From: Trichococcus sp. K1Tr | GTDB lineage: Bacteria > Bacillota > Bacilli > Lactobacillales > Aerococcaceae | Assembly (NCBI RefSeq): GCF_028309625.1 | Contig: NZ_JAQMHR010000002.1 | Coordinates: 248,001 to 312,000, forward strand | DNA length: 64,000 nt | Direction of reading: 5' to 3' | Part shown: positions 18,845-26,524 of the stretch, in pieces | Layout of the letters: the number at the start of each line of letters is the position of its first letter | How positions within the stretch are numbered: the stretch's first letter is position 1 | Translations under genes and position numbers: made by a program | Notes under the pieces: model-generated | Told to the model about the DNA's origin: nothing | Database searches by the model: none | The model's input: only the letters and a program-made list of their open reading frames with translations

Positions 18845-19711
18845 TTATTCGGCGTTTCCCGTTTTCTCAATCCCGGCAATCCCGAAAGCGCCAGGACCGC
18901 CATGGGAAGTGATGACGCCGCCGGTCTGGATCCAAGTGACGTCCTGGAAGCCTTTTTCCTTCGCGTAGTTTTCCATTTGGGTCATGATTTCTTCATCCAA
19001 GCCGAGCGATTGGATGAGGTACAGTTTATTGTCGTCGATGGCGTAAGTCTTCAGGTAGTCATCAAAAAAATCGACAACGACGCGGCTCATCTTGCCGCGG
19101 TATTTTTTTGTGGAAACCAATTTGCCGTCGATCAATTCGATCGTCGGTTTTATTTTCAGGAGCGATGCCCCCAGATAAGCTGCGTTGGAGACGCGGCCGC
19201 CTGCCCTCAGGAACTCGAGGCCGGATGGCATGAACGAGAAGTGCGTACGCGGCACTGCAGCTTCGATGGCGGAAACCAGTTTTTCCACAGCGATATCCGG
19301 TTCCTTTTCAAGCAAATCAGCGGCATAAAGCACGATCGCGGCCAAGCCGCCGGATACGTTCAGGGCGTCGATGAGGTGGATGTTCTCGAAATCTTCCGCC
19401 GCCAACACGGCACTCTGGAATGAGGAAGAGGCCTTGGAGGTGTAGCCGATATGCACGATGATACTGTCGGGCTGCTCAGAGCGGATCTTTTCGAAAAGGG
19501 CGGTATATTCGTTCGGATTGGTTGCGGTCGTGGAAGGCGTTTTTTTGGTTCGCTCGTAATAATCATACAGATCCGTGACCGGAAAAGATCCATCAAGATG
19601 ATCGACATCGTCCATGATGACGTGCATCGGCACGATCCGGATATTGTGTTTCTTTGCCAAATCAGCTGGGACATCCGCACCGCTTTCAGTCGTAAGGATT
19701 ACTCTGCTCAT
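18845..19711 (-). CDS. DegV family fatty-acid-binding protein
   Basis: A 288-aa EDD-fold protein. DegV/FakB proteins hold a fatty acid for phosphorylation by FakA. The N-terminal motif ILTTESGADVPADL (usual TDSxxDLP) and HIGYTSKASSSFQSA and the C-terminal GGVITSHGGPGAFGIA (the conserved HxGPG) are visible. The ATG at 19711 follows a GGAGGAATAGT site; an upstream in-frame ATG would add an unrelated 24 residues. No FakA neighbour in this window. Confidence 0.9.
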   Translation of the reverse strand: MSRVILTTESGADVPADLAKKHNIRIVPMHVIMDDVDHLDGSFPVTDLYDYYERTKKTPSTTATNPNEYTALFEKIRSEQPDSIIVHIGYTSKASSSFQSAVLAAEDFENIHLIDALNVSGGLAAIVLYAADLLEKEPDIAVEKLVSAIEAAVPRTHFSFMPSGLEFLRAGGRVSNAAYLGASLLKIKPTIELIDGKLVSTKKYRGKMSRVVVDFFDDYLKTYAIDDNKLYLIQSLGLDEEIMTQMENYAKEKGFQDVTWIQTGGVITSHGGPGAFGIAGIEKTGNAE

Positions 19712-19846
19712 ACTATTCCTCCGTCTCCAATGGTCAAATATGTTATTGCCAATGGACTCAATTTGTTGGTTCCAATATACCACACTTTTAGTGCCCGACC
19801 AAAAAGTGTTATGATGGAATCAGAACCAGGAAGGGAAGAATGAGGC

Positions 19847-20182
19847 ATGGCCAAAAGAGGAAAAAACCGAAAATCGGACAGCGTAACGATGCTTGCGGTT
19901 GCGGGATATGTGCTGTTCTTGGTGGTTGGCTTTCCCGCGGCTGGGAAAGCAGGCGGCTTTTATCCGGCGCTGATGATTTTGGCGGGGATCGCTGTTCTGT
20001 TCGCGATCGTCTACTACCATTCGCGCGTGAATGCGTACGTCTGCCCACAATGCCGGCGCAAATTCAAAGTCAGCTTCCTGACGGATCTGCTTTCTTTGAA
20101 CGGAGGCAAGCAAGGCAAACGGTTGACCTGCCCGCATTGCAGCTTCAAAGGTTGGATGCAGGAGACTTCTCCCGAGGAGTGA
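19847..20182 (+). CDS. Small membrane protein with C-terminal zinc ribbon
   Basis: A 111-aa protein of unknown function. Residues 1-12 are basic, two hydrophobic segments follow (about 14-31 and 37-57), and then a zinc-ribbon-like module with two CPxC knuckles (YVCPQCRRKF at 64-73 and LTCPHCSFKGW at 93-103), expected to face the cytoplasm. Single gene between degV and rlmN. No named family recognised. Confidence 0.7.
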   Translation: MAKRGKNRKSDSVTMLAVAGYVLFLVVGFPAAGKAGGFYPALMILAGIAVLFAIVYYHSRVNAYVCPQCRRKFKVSFLTDLLSLNGGKQGKRLTCPHCSFKGWMQETSPEE

Positions 20183-20226
20183 TAATTGAGCCAGAGCTGG
20201 TTTTTGTTGGCTGGGATGGGGGCAAA

Positions 20227-20306
20227 TTGTCGAATGTCCTCTATCATTCGACAATTTCGGCCCGTACTGCAATAAAATAGTCGAATACATCTCCTGCATT
20301 CGACTA
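20227..20306. repeat. Pair of related hairpins after the zinc-ribbon gene
   Basis: Hairpin A: TTGTCGAATG-N8-CATTCGACAA (20227-20254). Hairpin B: TAGTCGAAT-N11-ATTCGACTA (20278-20306). Both are followed by TTTC(G/A)GCCCGT. The outer base pairs differ between copies but pairing is kept. Confidence 0.6.
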
Positions 20307-20360
20307 TTTCAGCCCGTTCACCCACCAATCAAAAATCAACAGCACCAATAAAAGCAGAAA

Positions 20361-20404
20361 CGAACCAAAAAACAGGGACCGTCTCAAATTAAAATGAGAC
20401 GTCC
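20361..20404 (-). terminator. Terminator of rlmN
   Basis: Read on the minus strand: stem AGGGACGTCTCA / TGAGACGGTCCCT with a one-base bulge, followed by TGTTTTTTGG. Confidence 0.75.
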
Positions 20405-20418
20405 CTGCTGAAATTGGA

Positions 20419-21483
20419 TCATTTAGTTGCTTTTTCCAGATGCTTGCTGCGCAATTGGCCGCAGGCGGCATCGATGTCGGTACCGTGTTCCTTGCGGATG
20501 ACGCAGTTGATGTTGTTCTTTTTGAGGATATCATAGAACGCCAGAATGTCCTTTTTGGTGCTGCGCTCGTATTTGATGTGCTCGGCAACCGGATTGTAAG
20601 GGATCAGGTTCACGTATGACAGGTGACGCTTATCCTTCAACAAAGCTACCAATTCGTGTGCCTGCTCAGGTCTGTCGTTCACGCCCGAAATCATAATGTA
20701 TTCGAACGTGATGCGGCGGTTGGTCTTTTCCAGATACTCGTCGATGGCGGCCATGACTTCCTTCAGCGGATGTTTGCGGTTGATGCGCATCATGCGACTG
20801 CGGATTTCATCGTTCGGCGCGTGTAGGGACAAAGCCAAGTTGACTTGCAGGCCATTTTCCGCGAATTCGCGGATCTTCGGAGCCAAGCCGCTGGTGGAAA
20901 CGGTGATGTGGCGCGCGCCGATTGCCAAACCTTTGGCATGGTTGACGATATTCAGGAAGGCGATGACATTGTCGTAGTTGTCGAACGGTTCGCCGATACC
21001 CATCACAACGATGTGGCTGACGCGTTCACCATTGCCTTTTTGATCCAAGTAGTGCTGGATCTGCATGATTTGTGCAACGATTTCGCCGGCAGTCAGATCG
21101 CGTTGTTTGCGTTTCAGGCCGCTTGCGCAGAACGTGCAGCCGATATCACAGCCGACTTGCGTTGTGACGCAGACGGACAATCCATATTCCTGACGCATCA
21201 GGACGGTTTCAATCATCAGTTTGTCTTCCAACTGGAAGAGATATTTAGTTGTGCCGTCCGCTGATTCTTGGACGACCACTTGGTTTAGGGGCTGCAGCAA
21301 GAAGGTGTCGGAGAGAAGGGCAACCAAATCTTTTGACAGGTTCGTCATTTCCGAGAAGTCCAGGACCCGTTTGATATATAGCCAGTCCCAGATCTGTTGG
21401 GCGCGGAATTTTTTCTGGCCTTGTTCCAACAACCAAGCTTCCAGCTGATCCAAAGTCAATCCATAAATAGAAGGTGTGTTCAT
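20419..21483 (-). CDS. rlmN: 23S rRNA (A2503-C2)/tRNA (A37-C2) methyltransferase
   Basis: A radical-SAM methyltransferase of 354 aa that methylates C2 of A2503 in 23S rRNA and A37 of some tRNAs. The iron-sulfur motif is [12 protein letters not shown] (CxxxCxxC), the [12 protein letters not shown] segment binds SAM, and the second catalytic Cys is C341 in DAACGQL near the C-terminus. Full length for the family. Confidence 0.96.
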   Translation of the reverse strand: MNTPSIYGLTLDQLEAWLLEQGQKKFRAQQIWDWLYIKRVLDFSEMTNLSKDLVALLSDTFLLQPLNQVVVQESADGTTKYLFQLEDKLMIETVLMRQEYGLSVCVTTQVGCDIGCTFCASGLKRKQRDLTAGEIVAQIMQIQHYLDQKGNGERVSHIVVMGIGEPFDNYDNVIAFLNIVNHAKGLAIGARHITVSTSGLAPKIREFAENGLQVNLALSLHAPNDEIRSRMMRINRKHPLKEVMAAIDEYLEKTNRRITFEYIMISGVNDRPEQAHELVALLKDKRHLSYVNLIPYNPVAEHIKYERSTKKDILAFYDILKKNNINCVIRKEHGTDIDAACGQLRSKHLEKATK

Positions 21484-21603
21484 TATACTTTCCTTTCTTT
21501 ACCGTTCAAATTTTCAATCCATATCATAACACATTTTTATGAAAATGGAATCACTTCCTGAAAAGAAGTGAAATGGTGCAAAAACGGCAACCTGATTGCA
21601 AGG

Positions 21604-22881
21604 CTATAAGCTAAAGAAATCCTTCAAGAACACTACGCCGATGCCGAACATCACCAAAGTCGCAATGCCGCCGACAACATTTCCCAAACGGCGATTCGTA
21701 TGGCTGCCCATCACTTTTTTGTTGTTCCCGATGAAGAGGATGAGCAGCATCAGGGGCGGGGCCATCAAGCCATTGATGGCTGCGGAATAGTACAAGGCCC
21801 TCATCGGATCAATCCCGATTAAATTGATCGTCAGTCCGATGAGCGTGGCGATGGTGATGACGCCGTAGAAACCATGCGCTTCCTTCAGTTTCTTACCCAG
21901 ACCAGTCTCCCAACCGAAAAATTCGGAAATGGCGTAGGACGAGGATCCGGCCAAAACCGGTACACCAAGCAGGCCTGTTCCGATGATGCCCAAAGCGAAC
22001 AACCAATAAGCGAAGTCTCCCACCAAGGGCCGAAGCGCTTGAGCGGCCTCCGATGCGGAATTGATGGTGGTGATGCCGCTAAGGTGAAGGGTCCCGGCCG
22101 TCGTCAGCACAATCATGAAAGCAGTGACGGTTGTAAAAAACATCCCGACAATCGTATCAATCTTCATATCCTGGATATCCTTGACAAAGATGCGGGGTTT
22201 CCCGGTGCCGATCCCTTTGATTTTATGATCGACGATCTCTTTTTCCACTTCTTCATCCGCTTGCCAAAAAAACAGGTAAGGGGAAATCGTCGTCCCTAAA
22301 AAGGCCACCACATTAAGTGTGAATTCCCGGGAAGGGTAAAAGGTTGGGATGAAGGTATGCTGAAGGACAGCGCCCCAATCCTGGCGGACCGTGAATGCCG
22401 TGAAGAAATAAGCGAACAGGGAAAGCGTCAGCAACATCAGGAATTTTGAATAATTTTTGTAATCCATAAAAATTTCCAGGATCAAGGTCAGTGCAGTCAT
22501 GAACAGGATCCAAAAGATGAATGGCAAGCCGAGCACCATCTGAGCTACCGCGGCCATCGCGCCCAGATCGGCACCGATGTTGATGGTGTTGGCGATGAAC
22601 AGCAGGGAGATTGCCGGATAGCTCACCCACTTAGGATAGGAATGTTTCATGATCCCTGTCAGCCCTTTACCCGAAACCATCCCGATCCGTCCGCACATTT
22701 CCTGGATGGCAATCGCAAAGATGCACGAAATCGGAGAAAGCCACAACAGATGAAGGCCGAACATGGCTCCGGTCTGCGAGTAGGTGACTATTCCTGAAGG
22801 ATCGTCATCGGAGGCCCCGGTGATGACGCCAGGTCCAAATTTTTTGAGGAATTTTTTGGTCTTTTTGAGAATTTTGCGCAT
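21604..22881 (-). CDS. Nramp-related divalent cation transporter
   Basis: A 425-aa, 11-helix transporter of the SLC11/Nramp superfamily. The first helix carries GASDDDPSGIVTYSQ, where classical Mn/Fe Nramp has DPGN, and helix 6 carries TISPYLFFWQ, where classical Nramp has MPH; the metal-binding Met is thus Ser. This combination is like the Nramp-related group, some of whose members move Mg2+ (NRMT), rather than MntH, so selectivity should not be assumed to be Mn2+. The start chosen (ATG at 22881) has GGGGAG at good spacing; an in-frame ATG at 22962 overlaps a promoter-like stretch. Single-gene unit. Confidence 0.85.
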   Translation of the reverse strand: MRKILKKTKKFLKKFGPGVITGASDDDPSGIVTYSQTGAMFGLHLLWLSPISCIFAIAIQEMCGRIGMVSGKGLTGIMKHSYPKWVSYPAISLLFIANTINIGADLGAMAAVAQMVLGLPFIFWILFMTALTLILEIFMDYKNYSKFLMLLTLSLFAYFFTAFTVRQDWGAVLQHTFIPTFYPSREFTLNVVAFLGTTISPYLFFWQADEEVEKEIVDHKIKGIGTGKPRIFVKDIQDMKIDTIVGMFFTTVTAFMIVLTTAGTLHLSGITTINSASEAAQALRPLVGDFAYWLFALGIIGTGLLGVPVLAGSSSYAISEFFGWETGLGKKLKEAHGFYGVITIATLIGLTINLIGIDPMRALYYSAAINGLMAPPLMLLILFIGNNKKVMGSHTNRRLGNVVGGIATLVMFGIGVVFLKDFFSL

Positions 22882-23023
22882 CCTTCTCACTCCCCGCTTT
22901 TTCTCTTCTTTGACATCATCATACCCACTATCCCCTAAGCTTGCAAGCACTTGCATCGCCATATGATATACTATTTACAGGAACGCAAACAACGAAAAAT
23001 CCAGACTATTGAGGTGGGTAAAA

Positions 23024-23404
23024 ATGGAAGAATCAGCTATAAAAATTGAAACGATTGATGCATACATCAGCCGCTATGATGAGGATGTTCAGGCAATCCT
23101 GCAGGAGTTCCGCCGGGTGATAAAGGAAGAAGCGCCTGATGCGATCGAGAAAATCAGCTATCAGATGCCGACCTTCTACCTGAACGGGAACCTAGTGCAT
23201 TTTGCAGTGCAGAAAAATCATATCGGTTTTTACCCGGCACCGAGCGGCGTTGCGGCTTTCAAGGAAGAATTGACGGAATACAAGACCTCAAAAGGCGCCA
23301 TCCAATTTCCGCTTACGAAACCTATCCCATACGAGCTTGTGCGCCGGATTGTCCGCTTCCGGGTCGAAGAAGCGAAGCAAAAAAAGGAACAGAACAAAAA
23401 ATGA
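23024..23404 (+). CDS. DUF1801 (YdhG-like) protein
   Basis: A 126-aa cytoplasmic alpha/beta protein of the DUF1801 family: TIDAYISRYDEDVQAILQEF, then the family segment EKISYQMPTFYLNGNLVHF and IGFYPAPSGV. Function not established. The ATG at 23024 is behind GAGGTGGG; the TTG at 23009 precedes that site and is not a credible start. Confidence 0.85.
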   Translation: MEESAIKIETIDAYISRYDEDVQAILQEFRRVIKEEAPDAIEKISYQMPTFYLNGNLVHFAVQKNHIGFYPAPSGVAAFKEELTEYKTSKGAIQFPLTKPIPYELVRRIVRFRVEEAKQKKEQNKK

Positions 23405-23447
23405 ATCGTTCCGCTAGAGTATTTCAAGTACATAAAGGAGGAGTATT

Positions 23448-23783
23448 ATGGATTTGCATGCTGTTTTAACCCAAGTCATCCCGACGCTTGCGAGCCTAAT
23501 TGAGGGCATCGGCGTCCTGATCATCCTTTATGGGTGCGTCAAGTCATTGCATCTATTTTTTAAAGACAAGCTGAATCTGAACAACAACCAACCGAAACTC
23601 GAATTGGCCAAAGCGCTGGCGTTCAGCTTGGAGTTCAAACTGGCCGCGGAAATACTGAAGACGGTCATCATCCAGACGATCGATGAATTCATCGTCCTGT
23701 CTGCCATCGTCATCCTGCGGGTTGTGCTGACGGTCGTCATCCATTGGGAAATCAAGAGCACCAATTCAGAAGTTGGGGAGTGA
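23448..23783 (+). CDS. DUF1622 membrane protein
   Basis: A 111-aa protein with three predicted TM segments (about 10-35, 58-76, 83-101) and the DUF1622-type region LEFKLAAEILKTVI. Function unknown. Strong AAAGGAGGAG site 44 nt after the DUF1801 gene, so the two may be cotranscribed. Confidence 0.8.
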   Translation: MDLHAVLTQVIPTLASLIEGIGVLIILYGCVKSLHLFFKDKLNLNNNQPKLELAKALAFSLEFKLAAEILKTVIIQTIDEFIVLSAIVILRVVLTVVIHWEIKSTNSEVGE

Positions 23784-23922
23784 CTTTTCCCCGCTCCTGG
23801 CAAATTAAATGAAAACGTTCTCTTTTCGCCCCGCTTTTGCCATGATTTCGACATACTTCTTTCCTATACTGAACCTGTAGAAAAGAAGATCACGAAACAT
23901 ACAAAAAAGGGAGCGAATCAAA

Positions 23923-24465
23923 ATGAAAAAATGGAGGAACGGAATTGTGGGTGGGGCTTTGGCAGTCTTATTGTTCAGCGGCACCGGCGTCATGGCATCC
24001 GAGGATGAAGAGTTATATGGCGCAGCAGCGGTCAGCGAAGGCGAAACGTATACAATAGAAGAAATGTTGGTTTACGCCATCCAGGATGAATATATGGCCG
24101 AAGCGTCCTATCTCGCAATCATGGATGCATACGGAACGGTTAAACCATTCACGAGCATCGCCAAGGCGGAAGGCACACACATCTCCTTGCTGTTGCCGCT
24201 GTTCGAAAGTTACGGATTTGAGGTTCCGGAAAATGAAGCGGAAGCCCGTATTGAATTGCCGGCGTCATTGGTTGAAAGCTTTGAAAAGGGTGTAGCTGGC
24301 GAAATCGAAAACATCACTGTTTATGGGCAATTCCTTGAGGCCGAAGATTTGCCGGATGATGTCAGAAGCGTCTTTGAACGTCTGATGGCCGCATCCGAAA
24401 ACCATTTGGCCGCCTTTGAGCGCGGCGTCGCCGGAAATCCCGATGGAGCCGGAAGAAAAAAATGA
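23923..24465 (+). CDS. Secreted DUF2202 ferritin-like protein
   Basis: A 180-aa protein with a signal peptide (basic MKKWRNG, hydrophobic core to about residue 22, likely cleavage after VMA). The mature part is a four-helix ferritin-like domain with Glu and His at metal-site spacing: LVYAIQDEYMAEASYLAIM and IAKAEGTHISLLLPLF, then VAGEIENITVYGQF and AASENHLAAFERGV. DUF2202 proteins are predicted metal-binding, function undetermined. Single gene with its own terminator. Confidence 0.85.
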   Translation: MKKWRNGIVGGALAVLLFSGTGVMASEDEELYGAAAVSEGETYTIEEMLVYAIQDEYMAEASYLAIMDAYGTVKPFTSIAKAEGTHISLLLPLFESYGFEVPENEAEARIELPASLVESFEKGVAGEIENITVYGQFLEAEDLPDDVRSVFERLMAASENHLAAFERGVAGNPDGAGRKK

Positions 24466-24477
24466 TGCAAAACCATA

Positions 24478-24521
24478 AAACAAGTTCCGCGCATAATCAA
24501 CTTGCGCGGAACTTGTTTTTT
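24478..24521 (+). terminator. Terminator of the DUF2202 gene
   Basis: Stem AACAAGTTCCGCGC / GCGCGGAACTTGTT followed by T run. Confidence 0.88.
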
Positions 24522-24729
24522 ATAGCCTCAAGAGTGAAATCATAAACTTTCGTAGTAATTCATTTCCATGCCCAATATGTATTCCGGCTGTTTTTTTTGC
24601 GCGGTGTCCGGCTTTATGTCTCGATGTTATGGAAACCGGGAGCTGGCCTTTTCTGCTAAGAACTTGCGCCGAGTATCTTTTCCGCTTAAAATGTAAGGAC
24701 TGCAATAAAAACAGAAAGGAAGAGGACGG

Positions 24730-25449
24730 ATGCGATTGGACAAACTGCTCTGCGAATGCGGCTACGGTTCCCGAGGACAAGTGAAAAAATTGATCAGAAG
24801 TAAACAAGTCAGTATCGATGGTGAAATCGTTTTGGCAGACAGTCACAATGTCGATCCGCAACTCCAGACGGTCATCGTCTCGGGAAAAACGCTGACGCAC
24901 CGGACCAATGTCTACTATATGCTGCACAAACCGGCTGGCGTCGTGACGGCGGTATCCGATGAATGCAACCGCACCGTCATCGATCTGATCGACCCGTCCG
25001 ACCGCAGACCGGGCCTCTATCCTGTGGGACGGCTGGACAAGGACACGGAAGGGCTGCTGTTGATCACGGACAACGGACAGCTGGGCTATCAGCTGTTGCT
25101 GCCGCACAAAAAAGTGACGAAGCGCTATGAAGTCGTCGTGAATGAGCGCGTGACCGCCGCCGATCAGAAAGCCTTCGCTGAAGGGATCGTCTTCCACGGC
25201 GGAACGACCTGCAAACCGGCACTTTTAACCATCCTCAGCCACGGGGACGAGGAAAGCCGCGTGCTGCTGGACATCAGCGAGGGGAAATTCCACCAAGTGA
25301 AGAAGATGTTCCTTTCGGTCGGCAAGAAAGTCACCTACCTGAAACGGCTGACGATGGGACCAATCGAATTGGATGAATCGATTCCACCGGGGAGCTATCG
25401 ACCGCTCAACGAAGCGGAATTGGAACAACTGAAGCCGTATTTCCGCTAG
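24730..25449 (+). CDS. rsuA: 16S rRNA pseudouridine(516) synthase family protein
   Basis: A 239-aa RsuA/RluB/RluE-type pseudouridine synthase. Residues 1-60 are an S4 RNA-binding domain (MRLDKLLCECGYGSRGQVKK), followed by the catalytic motif VGRLDKDTEGLLL with the nucleophile Asp and HQVKKMFLSVGKKV. RsuA (small subunit, position 516) is the most likely member by length, but rRNA target was not proven by sequence. Confidence 0.9.
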   Translation: MRLDKLLCECGYGSRGQVKKLIRSKQVSIDGEIVLADSHNVDPQLQTVIVSGKTLTHRTNVYYMLHKPAGVVTAVSDECNRTVIDLIDPSDRRPGLYPVGRLDKDTEGLLLITDNGQLGYQLLLPHKKVTKRYEVVVNERVTAADQKAFAEGIVFHGGTTCKPALLTILSHGDEESRVLLDISEGKFHQVKKMFLSVGKKVTYLKRLTMGPIELDESIPPGSYRPLNEAELEQLKPYFR

Positions 25450-25467
25450 AAAGAAGGAAAATCAACC

Positions 25468-25505
25468 AAAAAGAGGAGGAGCTAATCAAAGCTCTTCCTC
25501 TTTTT
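25468..25505. terminator. Terminator after rsuA, overlapping the end of the convergent gene
   Basis: AAAAAGAGGAGGAGCT / AGCTCTTCCTCTTTTT with one G-U pair. The left part of the T run overlaps the last codons of the yjbR-like gene on the other strand. Confidence 0.8.
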
Positions 25506-25872
25506 GGCGTGCCAGGGCTTTTTTCCTCGGCTTGGTCTGCGTCAACCGGTAGCTTTCCGTGATGATGCGGTCAGCAATCGGGTAGAGCTCCTCGGAGACG
25601 AACCGTAGGGTAATCCAGTGGGTCTTGTTCATATGATAGGCTGGCATGATTTCTGGAATCGTCTCGCGCAGATAGTCGTTCCACTCGGGGGTGTTCTTCA
25701 CGTTCAGCCAAATTTCACCGTTCCGTTCGTAGATGTAGGCGAAGGTTTTCCGGTTGCCTTCGTGGCGCATAACGGTCCATTCGGAGTCGCCGAATGGATA
25801 ATCCTCGATGACATGCGCGTGCTCCTGGCAAAGTGCAATCAACCGATTTCTGACAGAAATTGTTTCTTCCAT
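25486..25872 (-). CDS. MmcQ/YjbR family protein
   Basis: A 128-aa cytoplasmic protein of the MmcQ/YjbR (CyaY-like fold) family: ENYPFG-type segment VIEDYPFGDSEWTVMRHEG, then AYIYERNGEIWLNVK and the conserved NKTHWITLRF. The role is unclear; a DNA-binding fold has been proposed for relatives. The ATG at 25872 follows AGAAGGATC; upstream in-frame starts run into the divergent promoter. Confidence 0.85.
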   Translation of the reverse strand: MEETISVRNRLIALCQEHAHVIEDYPFGDSEWTVMRHEGNRKTFAYIYERNGEIWLNVKNTPEWNDYLRETIPEIMPAYHMNKTHWITLRFVSEELYPIADRIITESYRLTQTKPRKKALARQKEEEL

Positions 25873-25955
25873 GCTGATCCTTCTTTCCTGTTCATTTAAC
25901 GCTACCCTTATTATATTAAATTTTCCTGAAAATGGCTTGTATCGTGTCGGATCTA

Positions 25956-25997
25956 TTGACATATGGATGGATAATGCGATAATAGATAGCATGCTAT
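25956..25997 (+). promoter_or_regulatory. Promoter and palindromic operator of the second marR-ABC operon
   Basis: TTGACA (25956-25961), 17-nt spacer, ATAATA (25979-25984). Directly after the -10 is the perfect palindrome ATAGCATGCTAT (25986-25997), well placed for autorepression by the MarR protein encoded next. Confidence 0.75.
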
Positions 25998-26026
25998 GTA
26001 TAACTGTTCGGAAAGGAGGAAACATT

Positions 26027-26500
26027 TTGATATCACGCGAGATGATGGGAGTCTATATCCCGATGCTCCATAACCAATTTAAGGAACAGATGAACCGACT
26101 GGTGGGTAAAATCGACCTGACTACGTCCCAGATCCATGTCCTTTTCTATCTGAAGAGCCGCGGTGACGAGGAAGTGATCCAAAAAGACATCGAAGAGAAG
26201 TTCAACCTTTCCAATCCGACCGTGACCGGAATCATCAAACGGCTGGAAGCGAAGGGTTTCGTCACACGCACGGTCAGTTCGAAGGATGCCCGTTCCAAGA
26301 GCATCCATTTGACCGAAAAAAGCATCGCCGCATCGGAGGAGATGAAGCGGGCTTTGCATGAAGCCAATAAAAAAGTTTTTGAAGGCTTCACCGAAGAGGA
26401 ATTGGATGTATTGGAAGAATGCTTCAAAAGGATGCTGCACAACCTGGAAGGCGGCTGTGGCCACCAACATGGGCATGTGCATAAAAAAGAAAACAACTAA
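26027..26500 (+). CDS. MarR family regulator of the second ABC exporter
   Basis: A 157-aa winged-helix regulator; recognition helix NLSNPTVTGIIKRLEAKGFV and wing VSSKDARSKSIHLTE. The C-terminus is His-rich (CGHQHGHVHKKE), which is unusual for MarR and could bind metal. I take the TTG at 26027 as start because GAAAGGAGG lies 7-8 nt before it; ATGs at 26042 and 26045 are too far from that site. Followed by two ABC genes in the same direction. Confidence 0.85.
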   Translation: MISREMMGVYIPMLHNQFKEQMNRLVGKIDLTTSQIHVLFYLKSRGDEEVIQKDIEEKFNLSNPTVTGIIKRLEAKGFVTRTVSSKDARSKSIHLTEKSIAASEEMKRALHEANKKVFEGFTEEELDVLEECFKRMLHNLEGGCGHQHGHVHKKENN

Positions 26501-26524
26501 ATTAGGAAAGAAAAGGGATAGCAA

